Assembly: GCA_963758205.1 (NCBI GenBank)
Contig: CAVWUM010000006.1
Location: forward strand, 434,001 to 498,000
Origin: Owenweeksia sp963758205
Lineage (GTDB): Bacteria > Bacteroidota > Bacteroidia > Flavobacteriales > Schleiferiaceae
Direction: 5' to 3'
Length of the DNA stretch: 64,000 bases
The notes beneath the pieces were generated by a model, which ran no database searches, had not been told where the DNA came from, and saw nothing but the letters and a program-made list of their open reading frames with translations. Positions 1-7,714 of the stretch are shown one piece after another. A program made the translations under genes and the position numbers. Each line of letters begins with the position of its first letter. Within the stretch, counting starts at the first letter, position 1.

Positions 1-150
1 CGCCTGATTTAAAACCTGGCTGTACTGATCATTACTAAGAGATAGCATTTGAGAACCGGGAAGTAAGTTAAGTTGCCTTCTTCCCGTAAGGGGAACGGTA
101 TTGCAACTTCCTATGAACATAATAATGGCGAGGGTGATGAGTCTTTTCAT
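1..150 (-). CDS. M48-family metallopeptidase lipoprotein, 5' end only
   Basis: Reading the minus strand from an ATG at 148-150 gives 50 codons with no stop up to the window edge, so only the N-terminus is present. It begins with a lipoprotein signal peptide (MKRLITLAIIMFIGSC, Cys16 as the lipid-modified residue) followed by PLTGRRQLNLLPGSQM. A 'TGRRQLNL' stretch just after the lipobox is characteristic of periplasmic M48 zinc metallopeptidases of the LoiP/YcaL type, which help outer membrane protein quality control. The HExxH zinc motif would lie beyond the window, so the family call rests on the N-terminal signature alone. It is divergent from hsp20, sharing a 188-base intergenic region. Confidence 0.7.
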   Translation of the reverse strand, partial: MKRLITLAIIMFIGSCNTVPLTGRRQLNLLPGSQMLSLSNDQYSQVLNQA

Positions 151-208
151 AGCAATGGTTGTTTATGATAAAAGTAAACAAGAAAACTTGTCAAGGTTTC
201 AAAATTCA

Positions 209-229
209 ATAATGACATTTAGTCATTAT
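209..229. promoter_or_regulatory. 8-bp inverted repeat between lipoprotease and hsp20
   Basis: ATAATGAC at 209-216 and GTCATTAT at 222-229 are perfect reverse complements separated by five bases. It lies in the only region able to hold promoters for the divergent M48 gene and hsp20. The size and symmetry fit a dimeric regulator's operator. Which regulator would bind is unknown, and chance is possible in AT-rich DNA. Confidence 0.35.
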
Positions 230-338
230 AATTTAGTTGCATAAGTCATATTGTCACATAAAGATGGGCTTTGAACCAAAAAATCCATTTGGTATTGGAA
301 TTGACTAAAGCAAGTCAAAACAATAAAACAATACTAAA

Positions 339-788
339 ATGAATATCGTAAAAAGAAACACCCACAGAAATCCTGAGTTTAACTCACTGATGAAGAACTT
401 CTTATCAGATGATTTTTTTAATTGGCCAACCGCAAAATGGGAAACAGGCAGAAATAATTTTGTTCCTGTAAATATCTCCGAAGATGAAAATGGCTTTAAC
501 CTTCACCTTGCCGCTCCGGGGATGAAAAAAGAGGATTTTAAAGTAGAGCTTGATGGTGATTCATTAATCATCTCTGCCGAAGTAAAAGAGGAGAGCGAAG
601 CAAAAACTGCGAATTTTACTCGCAAGGAGTTTGGGTTTAAAAGTTTTAAGAGAGCATTTGTACTGCCCGAAAACTCAATATATACCGATGCGATTGAGGC
701 ATCTTACGAAAATGGAGTGCTGAGCCTTGTGCTTCCAAAAAAAGAGGAGGCCAAACCTCAGCCCGCAAAAATGATTGAAATTTCATAG
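339..788 (+). CDS. Small heat shock protein, Hsp20/alpha-crystallin family
   Basis: A 149-residue protein with the alpha-crystallin fold, an ATP-independent holdase that binds unfolding cytosolic proteins. Residues about 42-140 form the ACD domain: FVPVNISEDENGFNLHLAAP, then GMKKEDFKVELDGDSLIIS, and the conserved A-x-x-x-N-G-V-L-x-L-x-L-P motif (ASYENGVLSLVLPKK). The short C-terminal tail lacks a clear IxI motif: it ends PAKMIEIS, where IEI may serve. Length is normal for bacterial IbpA-like proteins. It is a single-gene unit: divergent from the M48 lipoprotease and closed by a strong hairpin at 816-856. The inverted repeat at 209-229 is a candidate control site. Confidence 0.93.
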   Translation: MNIVKRNTHRNPEFNSLMKNFLSDDFFNWPTAKWETGRNNFVPVNISEDENGFNLHLAAPGMKKEDFKVELDGDSLIISAEVKEESEAKTANFTRKEFGFKSFKRAFVLPENSIYTDAIEASYENGVLSLVLPKKEEAKPQPAKMIEIS

Positions 789-815
789 TTTTGGTTTAGG
801 TTAATTAGGTAAAGT

Positions 816-856
816 AAAAGTCTCGCAGTAAGGGTTTCCCAAGCTGCGAGACTTTT
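816..856. terminator. Bidirectional rho-independent terminator
   Basis: A perfect 13-bp stem (816-828 with 844-856) around a 15-base loop, with A-run on the left and T-run on the right, between hsp20 and the convergent membrane-protein gene. It could stop transcription from both sides. Confidence 0.85.
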
Positions 857-879
857 CAGTTTAACACGAAATGTCTGGT

Positions 880-1563
880 CTATCGGTCAGAGATATTATC
901 TAGAAAATAGTTCAGGTTGCCGCTGTAATTTACCGTTGAAATTAAATCACCATTGGCCAGGTGGATATCAAGTGAGTGAGGGGTTGAAGAGCCAACACTT
1001 ACAATATCTGATATTGAATAAACCTTTTCATCCTCCAGCATTCTTTTGGTATAAATATGCTCACCATCCGTTTTTAGGTAAACATTAAACTGGAGACTTA
1101 ACAAAATGGCCGCAGGCAATAATGTAAGAAATGAAAAAGCTCTTGCAAAACCTTTACCCACACCACGGTGAAGCCCTTGGGTTTCTTCAAAGTCCAAGTA
1201 CTCACCCGCTCCAAAAAACTGTACATAAATATTTTTGGCTGTAAGGGTACTTATATAGAATCCAATTATAAGAGAAGGCAGTACCAGGGCGGCCTGGCTT
1301 ACTACAAGTACACCCGAAAAGCTACCGGCACTATGCAGTAAATTGAAGGTAAAATAGGTTACCCAAAAAGTGATTACTGTAGCAATTACCCCGAAGGTTA
1401 AAAAAACTACCGAGAATAAAGCTCTTTGTCCACGCCACTTGCCTCTTGCTTGTTTTGAGGCTTCAGGATTAAGTAATGGAAAGGTTCTGAAAAGGGTTTT
1501 TCTGAGCATCAGAAAAAGCACCACGAGCACCAATAGCTCAATAGCCAGTTTTAAAATAAACAT
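880..1563 (-). CDS. Hypothetical multi-pass membrane protein
   Basis: A 227-residue protein I do not recognise. Hydrophobic stretches at about residues 3-20, 48-75, 83-105 and 140-160 suggest four membrane segments, followed by a soluble C-terminal segment of about 65 residues with beta-like character (YTKRMLEDEKVYSISDIVSV). The N-terminus starts directly in a membrane segment. It is the last gene of a minus-strand run panB, RluA-type synthase, this gene; its start lies 12 bases after the stop of the synthase, so co-transcription is likely. No catalytic motif is visible. Confidence 0.7.
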   Translation of the reverse strand: MFILKLAIELLVLVVLFLMLRKTLFRTFPLLNPEASKQARGKWRGQRALFSVVFLTFGVIATVITFWVTYFTFNLLHSAGSFSGVLVVSQAALVLPSLIIGFYISTLTAKNIYVQFFGAGEYLDFEETQGLHRGVGKGFARAFSFLTLLPAAILLSLQFNVYLKTDGEHIYTKRMLEDEKVYSISDIVSVGSSTPHSLDIHLANGDLISTVNYSGNLNYFLDNISDR

Positions 1564-1575
1564 GAGAGTAGAGTT

Positions 1576-2265
1576 TTAGTTGTTTACATGTTTCCAAATG
1601 CTATCCCCGGTAGGGAGTGGAGCATTAAGCTCCAAATTTTCTCCACTTACGGGATGAACAAATATAGCCTTTTTAGCATGTAAACTCACACTCGCGTCTC
1701 TGTTACTCCTTGAAAACCCGTACTTTAAGTCACCTTTTATGGGGCACCCGATGGATGACAGTTGTACTCTTATTTGATGATGTCTTCCGGTTTCGAGTTT
1801 GATTTCCAGCAAACTGTAATGATCCATTTTTTGCAACACTTTGTAAGAAAGCACCGCCTTTTTTGAACCAGCTATCTCTTTAAAAAAATATTGAGATTTA
1901 TTTTTTTTCTGATCTTTTTTTAAAAAATGGACAAGCCGATCTTCACTTTTGTCAGGCGTGCCCTGCACTATAGCCCAGTATATTTTCTCAACTTCCCTTT
2001 TTTCAAAGATGGAATTCATCCTTCCGAGGGCTTTTGATGTTTTAGCAAAAATTACAATTCCGGATGTTGGCCTATCAAGCCTATGTACTAAACCGGTAAA
2101 AACGTTACCGGGTTTCTTGTACGTTTCTTTGATATAATCACGCACTTTTTCGAGCAAAGGCACATCACCTGTAAAATCGCCCTGTACCAGCTCTCCCGGC
2201 AATTTATTGATTACAATAAGGTGATTGTCCTCAAAAAGAATTCTACTTGAAACTGACTGCTGCAA
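1576..2265 (-). CDS. RluA-family RNA pseudouridine synthase
   Basis: A 229-residue enzyme expected to isomerise uridine to pseudouridine in rRNA or tRNA. The catalytic motif HRLDRPTSGIVIFAKT (about residues 61-76) contains the invariant Asp of the RluA/RluD family. Downstream family elements are KIYWAIVQG, the ETGRHHQIRVQL segment that positions RNA, and GDLKYG. There is no N-terminal S4 domain, so it is the short form; substrate position cannot be read from sequence. It starts 3 bases after the panB stop, so the two are probably co-transcribed, an arrangement also seen in other Bacteroidota (from memory). Confidence 0.9.
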   Translation of the reverse strand: MQQSVSSRILFEDNHLIVINKLPGELVQGDFTGDVPLLEKVRDYIKETYKKPGNVFTGLVHRLDRPTSGIVIFAKTSKALGRMNSIFEKREVEKIYWAIVQGTPDKSEDRLVHFLKKDQKKNKSQYFFKEIAGSKKAVLSYKVLQKMDHYSLLEIKLETGRHHQIRVQLSSIGCPIKGDLKYGFSRSNRDASVSLHAKKAIFVHPVSGENLELNAPLPTGDSIWKHVNN

Positions 2266-2268
2266 AAC

Positions 2269-3087
2269 TTAGTATTGCTCCTTATCATTTGGGAAGTCGC
2301 GTGACTTAACATCCGCAACATAGCTGTTTACGGCCCCGCTTATATCTTCATAAAGACTAAGATACCTGCGCAAAAATCGGGGGTGAAACTCGTGGGTCAT
2401 TCCCAACATATCATGAAGGACCAAAACCTGACCATCTACACCCGCACCTGCTCCAATTCCAATTACCGGAATAGATATGGACTCAGCAACTTTTTGTGCT
2501 AAACTGGCCGGGATTTTTTCAAGCACCAATGCAAAGCAACCGGCCTCCTCCAGCCTTTTGGCATCATCTAAAAGTTTCTGGGCTTCTTCCTCCTCCTTTG
2601 CCCGTACGGTATATGTACCAAACTTATAGATCGATTGCGGTGTAAGCCCAAGGTGGCCCATTACCGGAATACCAGCTGTTAAGATCCTTCTTATGGAAGT
2701 TAAAATTTCCACTCCTCCTTCCATCTTTACGGCATGGGCACCGCTCTCCTTCATTATTTTAATGGAAGAACTAAGAGCCGTTTTGGAGTTACCCTGGTAA
2801 CTGCCAAAAGGAAGATCAACCACCACCAAGGCTCTTTGCACAGCTCTAACTACCGAACTGGCATGGTATATCATCTGATCAAGCGTAATGGGTAAAGTGG
2901 TTTCATGGCCCGCCATAACATTTGATGCCGAATCGCCAACCAGAATTACATCAATACCAGCCCCGTCAATTATTTTAGCCAGGGTATAATCATACGCTGT
3001 AAGCATCGATATTTTCTCACCCTTGTGCTTCATCTCCTGCACGGAGTTTGTGGTTACTCTTTTAAATTCTGACTTGGCAGTGGACAT
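2269..3087 (-). CDS. panB: 3-methyl-2-oxobutanoate hydroxymethyltransferase (PanB)
   Basis: A 272-residue enzyme transferring a hydroxymethyl group from methylenetetrahydrofolate to 2-oxoisovalerate, giving ketopantoate, the first committed step of pantothenate and CoA synthesis. The motif ISMLTAYDYTLAKIIDGAG near residue 26 and VGDSASNVMAGHETTLPIT carry the metal-binding Asp of the PanB TIM barrel; KMEGG (about 119) and PVIGIGAGAGVDGQVLVLHD (about 205-225) are equally typical. Length matches the E. coli enzyme (264). It is the first gene of a three-gene minus-strand run; panC and panD are not in the window. Confidence 0.96.
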   Translation of the reverse strand: MSTAKSEFKRVTTNSVQEMKHKGEKISMLTAYDYTLAKIIDGAGIDVILVGDSASNVMAGHETTLPITLDQMIYHASSVVRAVQRALVVVDLPFGSYQGNSKTALSSSIKIMKESGAHAVKMEGGVEILTSIRRILTAGIPVMGHLGLTPQSIYKFGTYTVRAKEEEEAQKLLDDAKRLEEAGCFALVLEKIPASLAQKVAESISIPVIGIGAGAGVDGQVLVLHDMLGMTHEFHPRFLRRYLSLYEDISGAVNSYVADVKSRDFPNDKEQY

Positions 3088-3113
3088 AGATTAGATTTTG
3101 AGCCACAAAATTA

Positions 3114-3121
3114 TACTTTTG
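3114..3121 (+). promoter_or_regulatory. Candidate -7 element (TAnnTTTG type)
   Basis: TACTTTTG matches the Bacteroidota sigma-ABfr -7 consensus TAnnTTTG, 107 bases before the lipoprotein start at 3229. A TTTG at 3097-3100 lies only 13 bases upstream, closer than the usual -33 spacing, so the assignment is weak. Confidence 0.25.
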
Positions 3122-3228
3122 CCGCGGATGCCCGTGACGGTTGTAATATCTCTGTTTACAGATTTAATAAAATTGCAAGGCCACCGTTTACAACTTTGAG
3201 CGTCTATAAAAAGTAGATTCCCTATTTC

Positions 3229-4338
3229 ATGAAAAAAAGAATTTTAGGAGCCCTTTCTCTTATCGGGCTTATGTCCCTTTCAGTTTCCTGCGATAATGAC
3301 TTTAGTGTTAGTGACGATTGGTCTGACGTGACTGTAGTATATAGCTTATTAGACCCGGCTGCTGACACAAACTGGGTACGTATAGAAAGAGGTTACCTCG
3401 GTGATGCGGCCGCCAGCCAATCTTATGGCATACCAGACTCTTTATACTATGATAGCCTTGTAGTTATACTGAACGAGTATAATGAGGGAAATGAATTGCA
3501 ACGAACAATTACCCTTGAGAGAGACAATACCAGCCGCGACAGGCAGCCGGGCGTGTTTACTACAAATGATTACCGCCTTTACCGCACCACGGAGCCTATT
3601 GATGATGAGTTTATTTACGAGATTGTGGTGCAGCAAACCAATGCCAAGTTTACCGATGTAAGGGCAAGAACGGAAATTGTGGGGGGACAAGATCCAAACT
3701 CTTTTGATGCTTTTGGATTTATTACCCCCAGAGACAGGCCTGGTATAGCCAGAGAATACCTTGGTTCAATTAAAATTGTACCCAGTGAAAGAGCTGTTAT
3801 TTATCAGGTTTACTTCACTTTGAGATACAAGGAATATGATATTGTTACGAAAGAGGAGACCTTTAAGTCTGTTTATTTTCAGTATGCAACACTACAGGGA
3901 GAAGCCATAAATAGAGCTGAACTCACTTTTAGTACAACCGAAAATAATTTTGCCGCTTTGGTAGCTAAGGATATACCGGTGAATGAAAATAAAATACGCT
4001 TTGTGGAGGGCATGAAGATTGACGTATATGCAGGAGGTGAAGACCTATTGAAATACATGATCCTAAACGCACCTACAACTGGTGTGGGACAAACTAAACC
4101 TGAGTTCCCCCAAATTGAAGAAGGAACCGGCTTGTTTTCTTCGCGTACGGTTCTATCCCTTGATGATGTGGACTTTAGAAGAACTAATCTGGGGGCAGGC
4201 ATTTATACTAATGATTTTGATGACTTTTATCTTGCACCTGCCCTTTGTGACAGGAATTTTGTAAGAGTAATAGGAGGTGACTCGTTAGTTTGTACCCAGC
4301 AGCCAAATGGACAATTGCTGGGGCAGCCTTACAGGTAG
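3229..4338 (+). CDS. Surface lipoprotein, DUF4249-like
   Basis: A 369-residue protein with a lipoprotein signal (LMSLSVSC, Cys21). After the Cys it runs into an acidic tract DNDFSVSDDWSD, which resembles the surface-export signals reported for Bacteroidota lipoproteins. The remainder is beta-rich with the pattern VVYSLLDPAADTNWVRIERG, similar to DUF4249 proteins, which often accompany TonB-dependent receptors; no such receptor lies beside it here. No enzyme motif is visible. The gene stands alone between divergent panB and dnaK and is followed by a strong terminator at 4401-4422. The DUF4249 assignment is by resemblance only. Confidence 0.65.
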   Translation: MKKRILGALSLIGLMSLSVSCDNDFSVSDDWSDVTVVYSLLDPAADTNWVRIERGYLGDAAASQSYGIPDSLYYDSLVVILNEYNEGNELQRTITLERDNTSRDRQPGVFTTNDYRLYRTTEPIDDEFIYEIVVQQTNAKFTDVRARTEIVGGQDPNSFDAFGFITPRDRPGIAREYLGSIKIVPSERAVIYQVYFTLRYKEYDIVTKEETFKSVYFQYATLQGEAINRAELTFSTTENNFAALVAKDIPVNENKIRFVEGMKIDVYAGGEDLLKYMILNAPTTGVGQTKPEFPQIEEGTGLFSSRTVLSLDDVDFRRTNLGAGIYTNDFDDFYLAPALCDRNFVRVIGGDSLVCTQQPNGQLLGQPYR

Positions 4339-4400
4339 AAATAATATGAACTGACACATAGACATAATAATTTAGGGGCTTGACACCTTATAAAATTAAA

Positions 4401-4422
4401 ATCCTGACAAAGCTGTCAGGAT
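4401..4422 (+). terminator. Rho-independent terminator after the lipoprotein gene
   Basis: ATCCTGACA (4401-4409) pairs perfectly with TGTCAGGAT (4414-4422) around a 4-base loop, and flanking A and T runs extend the stem. The T-run after 4422 makes it active on the plus strand, isolating dnaK from upstream transcription. Confidence 0.85.
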
Positions 4423-4501
4423 TTTTTATTTATACCCACTGGCATAGTGATTGACCTTAGATGCCCGAAATTGAATAACCAAGTATTTAAATAATATAGA
4501 A

Positions 4502-6424
4502 ATGGGTAAGATCATAGGAATAGATTTGGGAACTACTAACAGTTGTGTTGCCGTAATGGAAGGTAATGAGCCAGTTGTAATTCCAAATAGTGAGGGCAAG
4601 CGCACCACTCCATCGATCATCGCCTTTGTAGAAGGTGGCGAAAGAAAAGTGGGTGACCCTGCCAAAAGACAAGCCATTACCAATCCACAAAAAACTATTT
4701 CATCTATCAAGCGCTTTATGGGTTCAGCCTACAGCGAAGTTGAAAACGAGGTGGATCGCGTACCTTATAAAGTAGTAAAAGGAGATAACAACACCAGCCG
4801 TGTTGAAATTGATGGCAGAATGTATACGCCACAGGAACTTTCGGCAATGATTCTTCAAAAAATGAAGAAAACTGCAGAAGACTACCTGGGTACTACAGTT
4901 GATGAGGCAGTAATTACCGTACCTGCCTACTTTAACGACTCGCAACGCCAGGCCACTAAGGAGGCTGGTGAAATTGCCGGTCTTAAAGTGAGAAGAATTA
5001 TTAATGAGCCTACTGCAGCATCTTTAGCTTACGGTATAGATAAGAAGGGTGTGGATCAGAAAATCGTGGTTTTTGACTGCGGTGGTGGTACACATGATGT
5101 TTCTATACTTGAGCTTGGCGATGGTGTTTTTGAAGTACATGCTACTGATGGTGATACTCACCTTGGCGGTGATGACTTTGACCAGGCTATTATTGACTGG
5201 TTGGCACAGGAGTTTAAGAATGATGAGGACATCGATCTTAAGAAAGACCCAATGGCATTGCAGCGTTTAAAAGAAGCTGCTGAAAAAGCCAAGGTTGAGC
5301 TTTCCTCTTCTACAACTACAGAGATAAATCTACCCTACATTACAGCTACTGCCAGTGGACCAAAGCACTTGGTACGTAACCTAAGCCGTAGCAAATTTGA
5401 GCAGCTTGTAGATTCTCTTATCAAGAGAACTATTAAGCCATGCGAAAGCGCTCTTAAGCAAGCAAGTCTTTCTAAATCAGATATTGACCAGGTGATTCTT
5501 GTGGGTGGTAGTACTCGTATTCCCGCCATTCAAGAGGCTGTAAAAAACTTTTTTGGCAAAGAGCCAAGCAAAGGTGTAAACCCTGATGAAGTTGTGGCAC
5601 TTGGTGCTGCCATTCAAGGTGGTGTATTGGCCGGAGATGTAAAAGACGTTCTTCTTCTGGATGTTACTCCACTTTCTTTGGGTATTGAAACCATGGGTGG
5701 TGTAATGACCAAGTTGATTGAAGCCAATACGACGATTCCTACTAAAAAGTCGGAGACGTTCTCTACCGCCAGCGACAATCAGCCATCTGTAGAAATCCAT
5801 GTTCTGCAGGGCGAGCGTTCAATGGCTAAGGATAATAAGACAATTGGAAGATTCCACCTGTCTGACATTCCACCAGCGCCACGCGGTGTGCCTCAAATTG
5901 AAGTAACTTTTGATATTGATGCCAACGGTATTATGCACGTTGCTGCAAAAGATAAGGCTACCGGTAAAGAGCAAAGTATTCGTATTGAGGCTTCTTCAGG
6001 CTTAAGCCAGGAGGAAATTGAGAAAATGAAGCAGGAGGCCGAAGCTAATGCTGATGCGGACAAGCAGGCCAAAGAGAAAGTTGAAAAACTGAATGGTGCT
6101 GACAGTATGGTTTTCCAGACTGAAAAGCAACTGAAAGAGTTTGGTGATAAACTTTCTGATGACAAAAAGGCTCCTATTGAAAGTGCTTTAACTGAGCTTA
6201 AGGAAGCTCACCAAAAGCAGGATATTGCCGCTATTGACAGCGCGATGGAGAAAATTAATGAGGCCTGGAAAAATGCTTCTGAAGAAATGTACAAAGCACA
6301 GCAGGAAGCTGGTGGTGCCGAAGGCCAGCCAGCTGATGGTGCCGCACAAGGTGGCGAGGGCGGAGCTTCTGCCGAAGACGTAACCGATGTGGAGTACGAA
6401 GAAGTAGATGAGGATAAGAAGTAA
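4502..6424 (+). CDS. dnaK: Molecular chaperone DnaK (Hsp70)
   Basis: A 640-residue Hsp70: an ATPase domain (about 1-385), a substrate-binding beta-sandwich and a helical lid. Signatures are GIDLGTTNSCVAVMEG at the start, PAYFNDSQRQATKEAGEIAG, and VILVGGSTRIPAIQEAVK. The second phosphate loop reads VFDCGGGTHDVSILELG rather than the usual DLGGGTFDVS; to my memory this CGGGTHDVS form recurs in Flavobacteriia and is not damage. The tail after the lid is Gly/Ala/Gln-rich and ends in the conserved acidic EEVD-like stretch (YEEVDEDKK). dnaJ and grpE are not adjacent. A 7-bp-periodic repeat and a terminator follow the stop. Confidence 0.98.
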   Translation: MGKIIGIDLGTTNSCVAVMEGNEPVVIPNSEGKRTTPSIIAFVEGGERKVGDPAKRQAITNPQKTISSIKRFMGSAYSEVENEVDRVPYKVVKGDNNTSRVEIDGRMYTPQELSAMILQKMKKTAEDYLGTTVDEAVITVPAYFNDSQRQATKEAGEIAGLKVRRIINEPTAASLAYGIDKKGVDQKIVVFDCGGGTHDVSILELGDGVFEVHATDGDTHLGGDDFDQAIIDWLAQEFKNDEDIDLKKDPMALQRLKEAAEKAKVELSSSTTTEINLPYITATASGPKHLVRNLSRSKFEQLVDSLIKRTIKPCESALKQASLSKSDIDQVILVGGSTRIPAIQEAVKNFFGKEPSKGVNPDEVVALGAAIQGGVLAGDVKDVLLLDVTPLSLGIETMGGVMTKLIEANTTIPTKKSETFSTASDNQPSVEIHVLQGERSMAKDNKTIGRFHLSDIPPAPRGVPQIEVTFDIDANGIMHVAAKDKATGKEQSIRIEASSGLSQEEIEKMKQEAEANADADKQAKEKVEKLNGADSMVFQTEKQLKEFGDKLSDDKKAPIESALTELKEAHQKQDIAAIDSAMEKINEAWKNASEEMYKAQQEAGGAEGQPADGAAQGGEGGASAEDVTDVEYEEVDEDKK

Positions 6425-6431
6425 GATTGCG

Positions 6432-6459
6432 AGACTTTAGATATTAGATTTTAGATAGT
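6432..6459. repeat. Four 7-bp units, consensus AGATNTT
   Basis: Consecutive heptamers AGACTTT, AGATATT, AGATTTT and AGATAGT fill the space between the dnaK stop and its terminator. The period is exactly 7 with AGA fixed in each unit. Two other intergenic sites (19521-19555, 63757-63791) show the same period with different units. Confidence 0.6.
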
Positions 6460-6461
6460 AC

Positions 6462-6494
6462 AAACCCCGTTTTAGTTAATCTGAAACGGGGTTT
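6462..6494 (+). terminator. Rho-independent terminator of dnaK
   Basis: AAACCCCGTTT (6462-6472) and AAACGGGGTTT (6484-6494) form a perfect 11-bp stem with a T-rich tail. Its right arm ends 18 bases before the ATG of the following regulator gene. Confidence 0.85.
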
Positions 6495-6511
6495 TGTTAT
6501 TTTTAGCCGAC

Positions 6512-7042
6512 ATGCACCCTCTTCTTCAAATACTTCAAAACCACCCTAAAGTTTTTAACTCTGAGATAGAGCTAAAACGCAACGAATACCTAAAGGTTAA
6601 AGGCTCTACGGATACCAATCTCTACTTTGTTAAGTTCGGTTGCCTGCGGGTTTTTATTGAGGATGAATTTGAAGAACATACCATCCGGTTTGGGTATGAA
6701 GGCAACTTTATTGCCGCGCTGGATTCCTACATCTCCGAGAAACCTTCACCATTTTACATACAGGCGTTGAGGCAAACACAGCTTGATGTTATTACTAAAA
6801 GCAATTTTGAAAACCTTATACGAAGCAAACAGGAATATATGGAGGTATGGCACCAGTTAATGAGCCAGCTCATATTTCAGCAAATGGAACGCGAAGTTGA
6901 CATACTGACCTACTCCCCTGCCGAGCGCTACCGCAGGGTATTGGAGCGTAGTCCGCAACTTTTTCAGGAAGTACCATCAAAGTACATCGCCTCTTATTTA
7001 AGGATGACTCCCGAAACACTTTCGCGGTTAAAGAAATCTTGA
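6512..7042 (+). CDS. Crp/Fnr-family transcriptional regulator
   Basis: A cyclic-nucleotide-binding-fold regulator of 176 residues. The cupin-like domain covers about residues 1-120 (LKVKGSTDTNLYFVKFGCLR, then RFGYEGNFIAALDSYISEKP), and a helix-turn-helix lies at the C-terminus (VPSKYIASYLRMTPETLSRL). This matches the small Crp-like regulators common in Bacteroidota; the canonical cAMP-contact RxS motif is absent, so the ligand is unknown. I chose the ATG at 6512 rather than a TTG at 6494, because the TTG would overlap the dnaK terminator. A DinB-family gene follows 69 bases downstream on the same strand and could be its partner. Confidence 0.85.
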   Translation: MHPLLQILQNHPKVFNSEIELKRNEYLKVKGSTDTNLYFVKFGCLRVFIEDEFEEHTIRFGYEGNFIAALDSYISEKPSPFYIQALRQTQLDVITKSNFENLIRSKQEYMEVWHQLMSQLIFQQMEREVDILTYSPAERYRRVLERSPQLFQEVPSKYIASYLRMTPETLSRLKKS

Positions 7043-7111
7043 TTTCAATCAAGGTTAGTTTTTCTGAGGCGGCAGACCTTTGACGTCAATCAAAAAAAGT
7101 AAAATACTGCC

Positions 7112-7651
7112 ATGGAAAACCTGATAAGTGATCTTATAAAAAGAACTCATACTAACCTCAACCAGGCCGAAGAACTCAATGAGCTCCCTACACAAGTGTT
7201 GCAATGGAGAGCCGCTAATGATAGCTGGAGCATATTGGAATGCATGGAGCACCTCAATCGCTACGGGCGCTTTTATATTCCTGAAATTAAAATGAGGATG
7301 CAAAACGCGCCAAAGGCTAAACCGGCACAAAAATTTAAGGCAGGTCTATTGGGTAATTACTTTGCCAAATCCATGCTGCCACAGGAAAAGCTGAATAAAA
7401 TGAAAACTTTTACCAACATGGACCCAATTCATAGTAATCTGGAAAAAGGAGTAATAGCCGAATTCATTCACCAGCAAAAGCAACTGTTGCAAATACTGGA
7501 TGCGTGCCGCCAAGTCGATCTCAATAAAACTAAAACAGCCATTAGTATCTCTAAACTCATAAAGCTAAAACTGGGCGATACCTTACGTGTAGTTATTTAT
7601 CATAACCAGCGTCATTTGGTTCAGGTGAATAAAGGTTCTAAGCCTGTATGA
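7112..7651 (+). CDS. DinB/YfiT-family putative metal-dependent protein
   Basis: A 179-residue four-helix-bundle protein of the DinB superfamily. The N-terminal SWSILECMEHLNRYGRFY supplies the first metal-ligand His and the C-terminal VVIYHNQRHLVQ supplies the HxxxH pair, so the three-His site looks complete. DinB-fold proteins include bacillithiol-dependent and other thiol transferases, but most have no known substrate. It follows the Crp-like regulator closely and precedes truA; a shared transcript is plausible. Confidence 0.8.
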   Translation: MENLISDLIKRTHTNLNQAEELNELPTQVLQWRAANDSWSILECMEHLNRYGRFYIPEIKMRMQNAPKAKPAQKFKAGLLGNYFAKSMLPQEKLNKMKTFTNMDPIHSNLEKGVIAEFIHQQKQLLQILDACRQVDLNKTKTAISISKLIKLKLGDTLRVVIYHNQRHLVQVNKGSKPV

Positions 7652-7714
7652 GCAGAGTTCAGACTCTAAAATACACGCCCTGTAAAACTTCGCATTTCCC
7701 GAATTTTGCCCTTT

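Noticed and set aside
4502..6424. DnaK CGGGTHDVS loop as a damaged ATPase motif
   Set aside because: To my memory this variant is regular in flavobacterial DnaK, and the rest of the protein is complete.
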